DNA of 64,000 nucleotides from Agriotes lineatus (lineage: Eukaryota > Arthropoda > Insecta > Coleoptera > Elateridae): the NCBI GenBank assembly GCA_940337035.1, contig OW679203.1:24313495-24377494 (forward strand), in the 5' to 3' direction. This document shows positions 50,201-62,430 of the stretch, in pieces. The notes beneath the pieces are model-generated. The model worked only from the letters and a program-made list of their open reading frames with translations. It was not told the DNA's origin and ran no database searches. Position numbers and translations under genes: made by a program. How positions within the stretch are numbered: position 1 is the first letter of the stretch; the number at the start of each line of letters is the position of its first letter.

Positions 50201-51510
50201 AAGCATTTCAGTTACTGCCATGACTTGCAAAATATATTGTCGTTAGCTTACACTCGAACGGTATTAAAGCTCGTTGCAATTTAAAAGCCTTGGAGCTTTA
50301 TAAAGATCTAGCTATACAATTTGGCTCCTTTAAATATCCACTATAAATATCCTAGATATTAACGTGGCTTAAGGAAGCCTTTCAGGTAGTGCCATAACTT
50401 GTAAAATATATTGTCGTTGCTATTTAAAAGCTGGAGGTTTAAAAAGATACGGCTATACAATTTGGCTCCTTCAAATATCCACTATAAATATCCTAGAAAT
50501 TAACGTGGCTCAGGAAGCATTTCAGTTACTGCCATGACTTGCAAAATATATTGTAGTTAGCTGACACTCGAACTGTATTAAAGCTTGTTGCCATTTAAAA
50601 CGCCTTGGAGCTTTATAAAGATGCGGCTATACAATTTTACTCCTTTAAATATCCACTATAAATATCCTAGAAATTAACGTGGCTCAGGAAGCATTTCAGT
50701 TACTGCCATGACTTGCAAAATATGTTGTTGTTAGCTTACACTGGAACTGTATTAAAGCTCGTTGCCATTTAAAACCCTTAGAAGTTTATAAAGATGCTGC
50801 TATATCATTTGAGTCTTTGCAGTATGCTCTTTAAGTCTTGATCCTTTAAAAAAATAAACTTGGCTTAGGAAGCTTTGAAGTTGCTACCATAACTTGCAGA
50901 ATATATTCCTTTGAGCATACCCTCTAACTGTATTAAAGATCGTCCTCCTTTAAAAGCCTTAGAGGCTGGTAAATATGTTACTATTTAATTGAACTCCTTT
51001 AAATATCTACTTTAAATGTTAAATTATTTCAGAAAATAAACTTGGCTTAGAAAACTGCAGTCATTGCTATAACTTGTAACATATATTTCCTTTAGGTTAT
51101 TCTCTGATTGTATTAATGCTCGTCGCCCTTTAAAAGCCTTTGAGGTTAATAATGAGGCGGTTATATAACTTTAGCTGCTTTAAATGTTAATTTAAAAACT
51201 GAAACATTTAAGAAAATATACTTGAATTTGAAAGCTTTACAGTTACTGTTATAACTTGCTGATCTTTAGCTAACATCCTAACTGTACTAAAGCTCGTCGG
51301 CCTTTAAAAGCATGGGAGTTTTACAAAGATGCAGCTATATAGTTTCGCTCTTTTAGATATTAACTTGACTTAGTACTCTTTGAAGTTATTGGCATAACTT
51401 GCAACAAATATTTTCTTTAGCTTCTTACACTCTTAACTATATTAAAACTCGTCGCTCTCTAAAAGCTTTGGAGGTTTATAACGAGGCGGCTATATATATA
51501 TTTAGCTCTT
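47284..51510 (+). repeat. satellite array 2: 140-172-bp monomers in a 315-bp higher-order unit
   Basis: Two related monomers alternate in the central part. The short one (about 143 bp) reads CCATAACTTGTAAAATATAT, TGTCGTTGCCATTTAAAAGC, CTTGGAGGTTTAAAAAGATA and so on. The long one (about 172 bp) adds TTAGCTTACACTCGAACTG and TATTAAAGCTCGTTGC. Copies of the short monomer start near 49,446, 49,761, 50,078 and 50,394, so the higher-order period is about 315 bp. Units at both edges (47.28-47.8 and 50.85-51.5 kb) are the long type and much more diverged, as expected when unequal exchange homogenises the centre. There is no coding frame of note. The array ends about 840 bp beyond the stop codon of amnionless. 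Confidence 0.95.
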
Positions 51511-52055
51511 TTAAATGTCACTGTAAATATGTGCATGAATTTTTGTAAATTTCACGGTAATGGACCCCGAAACATGTTGTATATCTAATGCGAAATTTAG
51601 CAATATGAAGTGAATTACTATGATAATGAACTGCAACGGGCACGAGTTATTTATTTTGCAATGTGCTGGTGCTCTATATTTGTAACAATATCGACGAATT
51701 AAATAATAAAGAGGAAACATAAATGTGCAAAGGAAATCAGCATTGATTGCGTTGCTATTTTACCATAGCTGGGAAACTTTATAGAGCATGAAAGTCACGA
51801 GATTTATAGTTAGTGTTATAATAATAATATCGGTAATAATTGTGGGCGAATCTTCGTCTACTTAACAGGTGCGACTTTATTATAGAACCAGTAATCAACG
51901 GAAAAATTAAACTACATGCATTGTAAAAAATTAAGTATTGGCACTACAAGTAGCTATTCTAAATACAATTATTAATTCCAGAAACGTGATAATGTATACA
52001 CACCGGAAATTGCTAATATTACGATACAAACATAATTGTTTCAATTTTGTAATGT

Positions 52056-52080
52056 TTTATTAGCTTCAAATATTTTTATT
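52056..52080 (-). promoter_or_regulatory. polyadenylation signals, likely for amnionless
   Basis: On the minus strand two AATAAA hexamers (52080-52075 and 52061-52056) lie about 270-290 bases past the amnionless stop codon, a normal 3' UTR length. Their use is inferred from position only. Confidence 0.35.
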
Positions 52081-52348
52081 TCAGTACTAACTACAATTGT
52101 TGAAGAAATTATTAACTTTACCGTTAGATATTATCAATGTTGCCATTTAGAAGTACATACCGTTGTATCAGTGGCGTCGCTAAGGAATAATGCAATAGGC
52201 AGTAAAACAATACGCTTATTCCCCAACGATGCCACTGCTGTTACTAATACATGAAAATCTTTACCCAGAAACTAATAAAGGCTTTATCGGTTGTTTTTGT
52301 TGAAAAACAGATGGGTCGCTTGCGTGGATGACGTATCGCTCCAGGAAT

Positions 52349-55300
52349 TCATTCCTCCACGTCTTTTACCTCGTCCATTTCTACCTCCTCGGACGTCATT
52401 TCGACAAAAGCCGGATTTTGATGACCCGACTCGGACGTTGCGGGTGCTGCTTCAGTTATTACCTGCACGATAGAAGATTCAGTTTTAAAATATGTCTTTG
52501 CACGTGATTAATAATACTTTGTCATACTGTTTTCAATTATTATCAATTTAAAAACATTTATTGATTAATATTTGATCCAGGTTTAAGAAAATGCCACTTA
52601 CAACCACTTCCACCGCAGCACTGCTCGTGGAAGGCCTATGAGACCCATACATGGGATTATCAAAAGCCCTCTGCAGGCTAATCAATGATCCCGCCAACGA
52701 CAACTGCCCCTCCTCTCTGTTCTCAAATTTAGCAAATAGGAAAGACCTTTTCCCAAATGAGAATTGTGTGATGGGAAATCTGAAAATACGTTAGTTCTAT
52801 ATATTGAACCGTATAGCAAAATTCAAACTCACCTTGAACTGAAATCGTAGTCTTTTAAAGGACCCATATACACTGCATATATCCAAAGAAAAATGAAGGA
52901 AACGGCTGCAAACGTTCCTAAAATAATCGCAAAGGCTATGGTGGCAGCTGATTCGTCTGGAATGCGTGGTCCAGATGTCAACAATACCGTCTTTGCAACT
53001 TTGAAGCCTTTTAAATCTGCGAAAACGAATGATCATCTAGAGCAAGCTTTGTGTGCATTAATTACCTCCAGAGACCAGACTATGGAAATCGCTGGCAGCG
53101 TCGCTGCTTAGTTCTTCATATCCATTTTTATCTGCGAATACTATCTGTACAAATGCTTTTCCATGTTTTACTACTTTACTGGCATAGCTGTCGACCTTGT
53201 CATATTTGGGTATTCGCTCCTGAAACTCCTGCATATCGAAACTTTTGGACAGCTCCAGTAACAGCACTCCTCCTATATATGATCACCTTTAAGAAGTATG
53301 GATCAACAGTTTTTAAACAGACTTACCGCATATAGGGCTACAGTGGCCCACAGGCGTAACTGGATCAAAACATGGGGCTTGCTGACGCTTCTCCATGTTA
53401 GCACAGACCCAATACAAAGCATCGGAATCATGGCAAGTACACCCATTTCTGCTGGTGCATTCTTGTGGATCGATCTTAATAGCCGAGGTCTCGAACTCCA
53501 ACGTATAGAATTGCTCGCCCCCATAGTCCGATTGCAGGAAATCTTGCCACTGCTGGTTCGAGAGCTGGATGCCCCCTATTTGGATGGAATTTACAGAAAC
53601 GGTTACTTCAGGGTATAGGACAGCCACCGCCGCGTCTGGGGAGAAAACCACGTCATCGTGCACGCATGGTACCTTCTCCACATCTGGAACGGCTGCATTT
53701 TCACCATAGTCCCAGTTATTGGGGCTCAGCCAGTGCTTGTGCTGAATTTCCTTGATGCGAATGCCTTAAGAGAAGGAAGTATTGGAAATTGCATTGGCTC
53801 ATGTGGTCTACTTACAGGTGAAGGGGGTTTGTGTGATTTCAATGAAACCTCCATGTCGAATTTCCAGTTCCCCGCTCACTGGAAGTAGTATTTGGCTGGT
53901 GTACAGTTCAAAGACAGAGGCGACTGCATCCAGGTTTCTTGGGAAAATGACGCCTTTGCAGTCGTTCGACGGTTTGCCCCCTTCCCAGTTTTTTGGGTCT
54001 TGGACGTCGTTGTTGAATTTCCATTTCTTCGTAGCTGGTTCGGTAAATCCTGCAGAAATAAAATTAAAAATCTTAATCGTGATAGCCAGCAAGAAGTGTA
54101 AATGTCGTATTGTCTGTTACATAGCTCAAATGCAGCATAAATGGAACCTCACTGACTATGTTTCCCTCCGGTTTGGGGTGCTTTTTCTATATTTTCCTCC
54201 GTGCAGCATATTCCGTCGTTGTTACACTTTACCACTAATATAGATCGATTGTAGTAGCGTCAGTAGAGGATTTATGGACACCCCAACTCGTCTATTTCAC
54301 TGGGTTGGAATCGCCTGTCGTCGAATGTCCTACCAGCCATTGTGTCTCTGAGGGTATTGCGCCAGCGAAGGGATTTATGGTCCTCCCATTCGTCTATCCA
54401 GGTGTTCAGGCCTTTCTTCATTTGACTGATTGCGCCAGTGGAGTCATCGAGGGTTTTATAGTGTTGTCTCTTTCTAGATGCTCGTCCTTTTGCCGAGATA
54501 AAAATCCCTGCAGCACATTTTAGGCGCCCCTGCAGCAGCAGAATGCTGCAAGTCGTGTTAAATGTTAGTACTAACGCAGTGACACTGCGTCAGCAGAGGT
54601 TGTCAATCACTCGCGAACTTTTTTGCGTTTTTCAGAGCTTGTCAGTTTCAAGCGAACCTCCTACTGGTATAAAACGATTTTGTCTCCACCGGGTTACGCC
54701 CGCTGCAGTTGCAACCAATATGAAAGCACGAAGCTAAAGAAAAAACTGGGATCACATACGAAGAGATGGCATGATTAGAGAACATAGGTAAACGGTTCCA
54801 TGTTAGAAAATTATTACTAACGGAGAAGCCGTTTCTACAGTTGCTATTAACGTTTTATCTGATCGAGTAACGATAATGTGGATAGAAAATCTAAAGCGAA
54901 GTTATTAATGAGACTGTTACAGCATCATTCTCTGGACGTAGTAAGCTCTTAGTTTTCCATGTGTGTTAGTCTGCTGAATCACCCTAATTTGCTGTAATTT
55001 GTCTGAGAGTGCTTCAAGGCTTATTTGGCAATTTCAGATACTCCACATATTTTCCATAATGATTAGATGAATGGTGAGAAGCTACTCTGCGGTCACGATT
55101 TAAAACTTTGGCAATCTGTCAAGAGTACTAAATGCCAAACCATTGCAAGTGGAGCCTGTGGCTCATTGAAATTCGGAAATGAAAGTTATTGCGGGCACTT
55201 CAGTAATGAGTTTGGATTTCTACGTGAGACTTCTTGTCACTCCAGCCGGTTAATTGAGGCTGATGGAATCGAACAGTCAATGCCTGCGATGGAAATGAAA

Positions 55301-57136
55301 ACATAGGTTACCCAACGGCTCGTGAAGATCCGAAAGTGAGCGTAATTAGCTAATCAGTTGTGTTTAATTGCACCCACATATTTGACGACTTTCGTAAGTC
55401 CTCCATACTCGTCGCGTTTATCTTACAAGAAACCAATTTGACCGGCATTAAGTGCATCCATTAAGCCGATAAGAATGTGGAAACCGAAGTGTTGAAAGCA
55501 AGAGCACATGTCACCCTTTCGATAAGACGTTTCTAAGCAAACTGAAGCAGCGAGGTTGCTTTCAATTGGAGAGATTTAGGACTTTGGCCCATTGGTTTAG
55601 GTTAAAACCTCTGAAGCCAGTTTCACATACTGTTGAACGGTGCTTTAAGACATAAACTGCAATAGCCCTTGACATGAATTCATGAATACATATCGCTAAT
55701 TCACCTCGCGAGTCTTTCCGTAAGTGGAATTTTAATAGGTGGTTGATGGGTCTAATAATACTCATCGTGATTTGTGTGATAAAAGAAGAAACGCTTTTTT
55801 CTACATGGTATGAAAGTGGCTCTTACGTTTTTCTTGCGGAAATTTCAGTTGTGGAAGCATGCGTAACCAGTTTTTGTGGTTTTACATAAAGCTAAATATT
55901 TAGCTGCGGTTTTAGACTTCCTATTTTGTATGATTTACTACAAACGCAAACGATGAAATTACTTCTTACACGAAAAATGAGTAATGTTATTGATTGAATT
56001 TAGCGCTTAGAATTTAAATTGTTTAATTTTACTGCCATCGCCTTCAAGCGTGATCCATTACTAGTTATGTAAATTTGTGAATACATCAAGCTGACATGTA
56101 TGTGAGCCTAAATTATTTGACGGAATCAAGTCATAAATAGCGACTGATGGTAGTATTTTTGCTGCTGCCTCTTAACAACACAATTATAGGCTGACACCTT
56201 CTTAGTTGATTCACTCCAATTTTTTTTTGCTGTCGAGGTATCTTAATAGAAATGGGTGGACTTTAAATCAGTTTTTCTTGTAATATCTCCAATTCGGTGG
56301 TTGCGGCCCCTGTGAAGGGGCATGGGATGTCTTCCATCGGATAAGTAGAAGCAGAACTTGTTCTTCGAATCCGTATTTGAGATAAAACGACTCAGTTTAG
56401 CAATTCAAACAGTATCACCCAGTCTTGTCAGTAATTCGCCATTTTCAACCAAGTAATGGGCGTAGCATCGATTCGAGACGGCACAGACACGCACATTGGA
56501 TCTGCTGGTATGACTGTTCGAAGTAAAAATAGATATGTCTGAATAAAAGTCCAGAAATCTTCTCCATTCAATAACTAGTTTGGGAAATCCTGGGCTGTGC
56601 TTTATGTAAGAAAATATACTACTATAATGAGCAGCCTTTGCTATAACTAAGGCATTCCGATGGCAAATTCATAGTTGGTTTACCTTTTAATTAGTTGTTA
56701 GTAGTGTCGTCCTCCTACATGGTAACTTGAACACCTACGTTTACACATTACAATACTCTGTTGCGTCCCATATTTCATATCTTTGTCATCTCGATAGCTT
56801 TGATGATACCATAGGTTAATGTTACATTAGGCATACTATAACCACATGCAGCAATACAAAAGAAAGCAAGAGCGTTGCTAACTACACCACTGGCTCAGCT
56901 TCTCATCTCGATTAATTATTTTCAAGGTCAGCAGTAATTACAACAATTTTCTAATGGACTCGTGATTTCTAACTTGCGAAAGTAGGTATAGCCTGCGACT
57001 TTTCCAGGCGAACCCAGATCCTTTTTGGACTACATTTATGATTTTCAAACTAAAGCAAGCTTGGAGATTACTTACGCAAACATCCTAAACACACAAACAC
57101 CCACAAGCATTTCACTTGCAACATCTCCACCGGCAT
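52349..57136 (-). CDS. Amn: amnionless, cubilin membrane partner (seven exons)
   Basis: This gene encodes amnionless, the type I membrane protein that carries cubilin to the surface and drives endocytosis of its ligands. Exons, in order: 57124-57076 (57136 if the upstream in-frame ATG is used), 54049-53816, 53764-53327, 53272-53066, 53016-52833, 52779-52602 and 52462-52349. All introns are GT-AG, all phases agree, and they measure 3,026, 51, 54, 49, 53 and 139 bp. The product is 467 residues, close to the human protein (about 450). It has a signal peptide (MLQVKCLWVFVCLGCL), two NW segments (KKWKF...PKNW and HWLSPNNWDYG), and cysteines 197, 203, 205, 215, 226, 236 and 240 (ending GHCSPIC). 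The transmembrane helix covers about 333-359. The tail carries FDNPMY (410-415) and QNPAF (445-449), the class of motif that binds Dab2/ARH-type adaptors. In flies the pair works in nephrocytes. An in-frame TGA upstream closes the first exon. Family assignment is by motif order and architecture, without a database search. Confidence 0.93.
54050..57075 (-). other. amnionless intron 1
   Basis: This 3.0-kb first intron is some 20 to 60 times longer than the others. The donor is GTAAGT (57075-57070) and the acceptor is TTTTATTTCTGCAG (ending 54050). It contains an unexplained open minus-strand stretch of about 105 codons (54275-54595) and a few unremarkable frames, such as 55067-55306 on plus. 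Large first introns often hold regulatory sites; I cannot identify any specific one here. Confidence 0.85.
54275..54595 (-). other. open frame inside amnionless intron 1, unrecognised
   Basis: On the minus strand a frame stays open for about 105 codons between a TGA and a TAA. It contains SRKRQHYKTLDDSTGAISQM, then KKGLNTWIDEWEDHKSLRW and MAGRTFDDRRFQPSEIDEL. Its Trp-, Asp- and Arg-rich text looks more protein-like than the neighbourhood. There is no ATG near its start. It could be a decayed transposon gene or an unknown exon. I assign no function. Confidence 0.25.
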
Positions 57137-57380
57137 CCAGCAACCCCACAAATGCCATAAGCCGCCTCATTGTGTAATTTGATCCTGAAATATAATGGGA
57201 GGATGCTGAAAAATGTTGCGCGGCTGAAAGCGGACAGAGACGTACGCCGACATCGCTTCCAGCTTAAGAATAGTTTTTTGCAGTTTTAATGCTCTCCGTC
57301 TTGTTTTCGTGCCCGAAGTAATGAGTATCTCCGCGCAATTTACGACCTAAGGCCGGGAATACACCGGAATCGTTAATTCA
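57137..57380 (-). promoter_or_regulatory. amnionless 5' region
   Basis: Upstream of the start codon the minus strand carries an ATG at about 57,169 in a different frame, with A at -3. Its frame would overlap the main start if transcription begins further upstream. A possible 5' UTR acceptor (TTATATTTCAG|GATC) lies near 57,186. No TATA box is evident. The sequence to about 57,350 is somewhat richer in GC. The transcription start is unknown. Confidence 0.3.
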
Positions 57381-57859
57381 CGATTGGGCACGAGTGACAA
57401 CTGGACTTGGGCTTGTAATTTCGAATTGTTCATTCAGTGCTCCTCCTTCCGCGATTCTTCACATAACGAATGTTACGTGATTAAGTTCTCGTGTTTACAA
57501 CCACTTAGGATGGTCGCTAAAAAAGTAAGCACTTTTATAATTAGCGGTGTTGGCTCGGTTTTTGTTGTGTTCTTCCTCATTGCTGTGCGGTTGCTGCAAT
57601 GGTGTGTGATGATGAAAATAGCTTTGAGATTACCCAAATTGGAATAGTTTAGCATCTTTGGTGCTGTCGCTGTTCTTCAGGTGGTTTAAACTATTTAATT
57701 CTCTAAATCTAAGACGTTTAAACACTAACAAGAAAGTTTATTATTTTTGTAAGTTCCAGTATAATGCTGGAAGTCTTGTTTTTTCACCCTCTTCTCTCAT
57801 CTAGAAGTTCGGGGTGTAACATTAACTCTGTTTTAAGGACAAATTTGAACCCACAACAA
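57381..57859. other. no gene recognised
   Basis: This short spacer lies between the amnionless 5' region and satellite array 3. The 87-codon plus-strand frame (57384-57647) includes a hydrophobic stretch but has no family resemblance. Confidence 0.45.
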
Positions 57860-60800
57860 AAAATATTGGTATAGTATAGTAGCGATTTGACAAAATTGTA
57901 ATCCTGCTTTTATTATCAAAATTATTCTTCTAACAATAAAATCGTCAAATAGGTATTGTATCATTTGCCTCATATTAAAATTGGACATTAGTTCAGAGCT
58001 AAACATTTGTGTAGTACTGTGATTTGGCAAAATTATACAATATTGCTAGTATTATCAAAGTTATCGCCCCAAATCTACCTTCTCCCAATAATAGGCCATG
58101 GTGTATCCTTTACCCTATATTAACAGTGGATTTTTAGTTCACAGCTAAACACATTTTTGTAGTAATATGATGCGGTAAAATTATAAATATTACTGCTTGT
58201 ATTATCAAAATTATCGCCTCAAATCTTCTTCCTCCCAACAATAGATCTTCAACCAATGTTTAAAGGCAGCCATGGTGCATCCTTTTTTCTATATTCGCAG
58301 TGGACATTGAGTTCACAGCTAAACATATTTATGTAGTAGTGTGATTAGGCAAAATTATAAAGAGTACCTACCTACTGCTTGTATTATTAAAATTATCAAC
58401 CTCCTAACAATTGATTGTCAACTATTGTTCCAAGATAACACATGGTATATCCTTTATCCCATATTAAGAATGAACATTTAGTTCACAGCTAAAAATATCT
58501 ATGTCGTACTGTGATTTGGCAAAATTATACAGTACTGATACTATGTATTATCAAAGTTATCGACTTTAATCTTTCTCCTCCCAATAATAGAGAATCAAAT
58601 ATTGGCAAAATTATACAGTATTGCTAGATTCATCAAAGTTATCGACCCAAATCTACCTCCTTCTAATAATAGATCGTCCAATATTTTTTAAAAGTAGCCC
58701 ATAGTGCTTCCTTTCCCCTATATTGACAGTGGACATTGACTTCACAGCTAAACATATTTATGTAGTAGTGTGATTTGACAAAACTGCACAGTACTGCTAG
58801 TATGTATTATCAAAGTTATCGACCTAAATCTTTCTCCTCCCAATAATAGATAATTAAATATTGGCAAAATTATACAGTATTGCTAGTATTATCAAAGTTA
58901 TCGCCCCAAATTTACCTTTTCGCAATAATAGGCCATGGTGTATCCTTTACCCTATATTAACAGTGGACTTTTAGTTCACAGCTAAACATATTTTTGTAGT
59001 AATATGATGCGGCAAAATTATAAAGAGTACTGCTTGTATTATCAAAATTATCGCTCCAAATCTTCCTCCCAACAATAGATCTTCAACTATTGTTTAAAGG
59101 TAGCCCATGGTGCATCGTTTCCCCTATATTGACAGTGGACATTGAGTTCACAGCTAAACATATTTATGTAGTAGTGTGTTTAGACGGAATTATAAAGGGT
59201 ACTGCTTGTATTATCGTGTTTTCGACCAAAATCTACCTCCTCCCAACAATAGATCGTCAAATATTGTTTAAAGATAGCGCATGGTATATTCTTTACCCCG
59301 TATTAACAATGAACATTTAGTTCACAGCTAACAATAGTGTGATTACGCACAGTATAAAGTATAAAGTATTGCTAGTACTATCAAAGTTGGTGCATCCTTT
59401 CTCTTATATTGACAGTGGACATTGAGTTCACAGCTAAAGATATTTATGTAGTAGTGTGATTAGGAAAAATGATGAAGAGTACTGCTTGTATTATCGTGTT
59501 ATCGACCCAAATCTACCTCCTCCCAACATACCGATCGTCAAATATTGTTTAAAGGTAGCCCATGGTGTATCCTTTTCCCTATATTGACAGTGGACATTGA
59601 GTTCACAGCTAAACATATTTATGTAGTAGTGTGATTAGGCACAATTATAAAGAGTACTGCTTGTATTATTAAAGTTATCGACCCACATCGCCCTCCTCCC
59701 AATAATAGGTCGTCCAATATTGTTTCAAGGCAGCCCATGGTGCATTCTTTCCCCTATATCGACAGTGGACATTGAATTCACAGATAAACATATTTATGTA
59801 GTAGTGTGATTAGGCAAAATTATAAAGAGTACTGCTTGTATTATTAAAGTTATCGACCCAAATATTCCCCCTCCCAACAATAGATCGCCCTATATTGTTT
59901 AAAGGTAGCCCATGGTGCATCCTTTCCCCTATATTGAAAATGGACATTGAGTTCACAGCTAAAACATATTCTGTAGTAGTGTGATTAGACAAAATTATAC
60001 GGTACGAGTATTGCTACTATTATCAACGTTATCGACCCAAATCTTCCTCTTCCCAATAATAGATCGTCAAATATTGTTTAAAGATGGCACATGGTATATC
60101 CTTTACCATATATTAACAGTTCACAGCTAACAATATTTATGTAGTAGTGTGATTAGGCAAAGTATACAGTATTGCTAGTATTATCAAAGTTATCGACTCA
60201 AATCTCCTTCCCAATAATAGATCGTCCAATATTGTTTAATGGTAACCCATGGTGCATCCTTTCCCCTATGTTCAGAGTGGATATTGAGTTAACAGCTAAA
60301 CATATTTATGCAGTAGTGTGATTAGGCAAAATTATAAAGAGTACTGCTTGTATTATTAAAGTTATCGACCCAAATCTCCCTCCTCCCAGTAATAGATCGT
60401 CCAATATTGTTTAAAGGTAGCGCATGGTGCATCCTTTCCCCTATATTGACAGTGGACATTGATTTCACAGCTAAACATATTTATGCAGTAGTGTGATTAG
60501 GCAAAATTATAAAGAGTACTGCTTGTATTATTAAAGTTATCGACCCAAATCTCCCTCCTCCCAGTAATAGATCGTCCAATATTGTTTAAAGGTAGCCCAT
60601 TGTGCATCCTTTCCCATATTTTAACAATGGACATTGAGTTATTTAACAGCTAAAAATATTTATGTAGGACTGTGATTTGGTAAAATTGTACAGTACTGCT
60701 AGTATGTATTATTAAAGTTATCGACCCAAATCTTCCTCCTCTCAATAGTAGATCGTCAAATATTTTTCAAAGATAGCCTATGGTGTATCCTTTACCCTGT

Positions 60801-62430
60801 ATTAATAGCGGAATTTTAGTTCATAGCTAAACATATTTATGTAGTAATGTGATTAAGCAAAATTATAAAGAGTACTACTTGTATTATCAAAATTATCGCC
60901 CCAAATCTTCTTCCTCCCAACAATAGATAAGATAGCACATGGTATATCCTTTACTCCATATTAACAGTGAACATTGAGTTCACAGCTAAAAATACTTATG
61001 TAGTACTGTGATTAGGAAAAGTTATAAAGAGTACTGCTTGTATTATCGTGTTATCGACCCAAATCTACCTCCTACCAACAATAGATCGTCAAATATTGTT
61101 TAAAGGCAGCTCATGGTACATGCTTTCCCCTGTATTGACAGTGGACATTGAGTTCACAGCTGAAAATATTTATGTGTTAGTGTGATTAGGCCAAATTATA
61201 AAGGGTACTGCTTGTATTATTAAAGTTAGCGATCCAAATCTTCCTCCTCCCACTAATAGATCGTCCAATATTGTTTAAAGGTAGCCCATTGTGCATCCTT
61301 TCCCATATTTTAACAATGGACATTGAGTTATTTAACAGCTAAAAATATTTTTGTAGGACTGTGATTTGGTAAAATTGTACAGTACTGCTAGTATGTATTA
61401 TTAAAGTTATCGACCCAAATCTTCCTCCTCTCAATAGTAGATCGTCAAATATTTTTCAAAGATAGCCCATGGTGTATTTTTTACCCTGTATTAATAGCGG
61501 AATTTTAGTTCATAGATATTTATGTAGTAATGTGATTAGGCAAAATTATAAAGAGTACTACTTGTATTATCAAAATTATCGCCCCAAATCTTCTTCCTCC
61601 CAACAATAGATAAGATAGCACATGGTATATCCTTTACTCCATTTTAACAGTGAACATTTAGTTCACAGCTAAAAATATTTATGTAGTACTGTGATTAGGA
61701 AAAGTTATAAAGAGTACTGCTTGTATTATCGTGTTATCGACCCAAATCTACCTCCTCCCAACAATAGATCGTCAAATATTGTTTAAAGGCAGCTCATGGT
61801 GCATCCTTTTCCCTATATTGACAGTGGACATTGAGTTCACAGCTAAATATATTTATGTAGTAGTGTGATTAGGCAAAATTATAAAGAGTACTGCTTGTAT
61901 TATTAAAGTTATCGCCCCAAATATTGTTCGAAAATGGCACATGGTGCATCGTCTGCCCTATAGTAATACTGGACATTTAGTTCAAAGCTAAACGTTTTTG
62001 TGTACTAATGTAATTTGACAAAATTATAAATATTACTGCTAGTATTATCAAAATTATTGACCCAACCCCAAATCTTCTTTCTCCTTACAATAGATGGTCA
62101 AGTATTGTTTATAAACCGAACTAAAGATGATGTATTCTAAGCCCTAATTTAACTGTGGTCATTTCGCTTAGAACTAGAAACACTTGGGGAGTAATTCGAT
62201 TTGACAGTGTATTATAGATTCCTGATTTTATTATCAAAATTATCTTCTCACATCTTGTTCGTCGCAACGCTATTTCATCAAATATTTTTCAAAAACAGAA
62301 CATGGTGTTTTATTAGCCCTATTTTTAATTGTGGGAGGTTACTTCACAACTAAAAATATTTGTGCTGTAATATAATTCAACGAAAATATAAGAACAGGTT
62401 CTTGTTTCTACCATTGAAGTTATCGATGCG
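57860..62430 (+). repeat. satellite array 3: about 25 copies of a 175-bp monomer
   Basis: The monomer contains CAGTGGACATTGAGTTCACA, then GTAGTAGTGTGATTAGGCAA, AGAGTACTGCTTGTATTATT, AAAGTTATCGACCCAAATC, AATAGATCGTCCAATATTG and CCCATGGTGCATCC. Spacing is 174-177 bp in the clean part (for example 59,410, 59,587 and 59,761). Several units are truncated (58.5-58.6 and 59.3-59.4 kb, and near 60,930 and 61,610). Both ends are strongly diverged. The block at about 60,565-61,244 is repeated at about 61,245-61,915, a 680-bp duplication of several units that shares private variants such as GAGTTATTTAACAGC. The array shares no clear sequence with arrays 1 and 2. Confidence 0.95.

Noticed and set aside
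52797..54243. Numerous plus- and minus-strand frames across the amnionless exons (for example 52893-53111, 53298-53618, 53782-54243)
   Set aside because: They are shadows of the amnionless exons in other frames. The spliced minus-strand reading is continuous and family-like.
57384..57647. 87-codon plus-strand frame with a hydrophobic segment, as a gene divergent from amnionless
   Set aside because: No recognised motif, no promoter signal and AT-driven hydrophobicity. A minus-strand frame of similar length overlaps it.
34733..62430. CRISPR-like arrays
   Set aside because: The repeats are contiguous long monomers without unique spacers, and the genome is eukaryotic with spliced genes.
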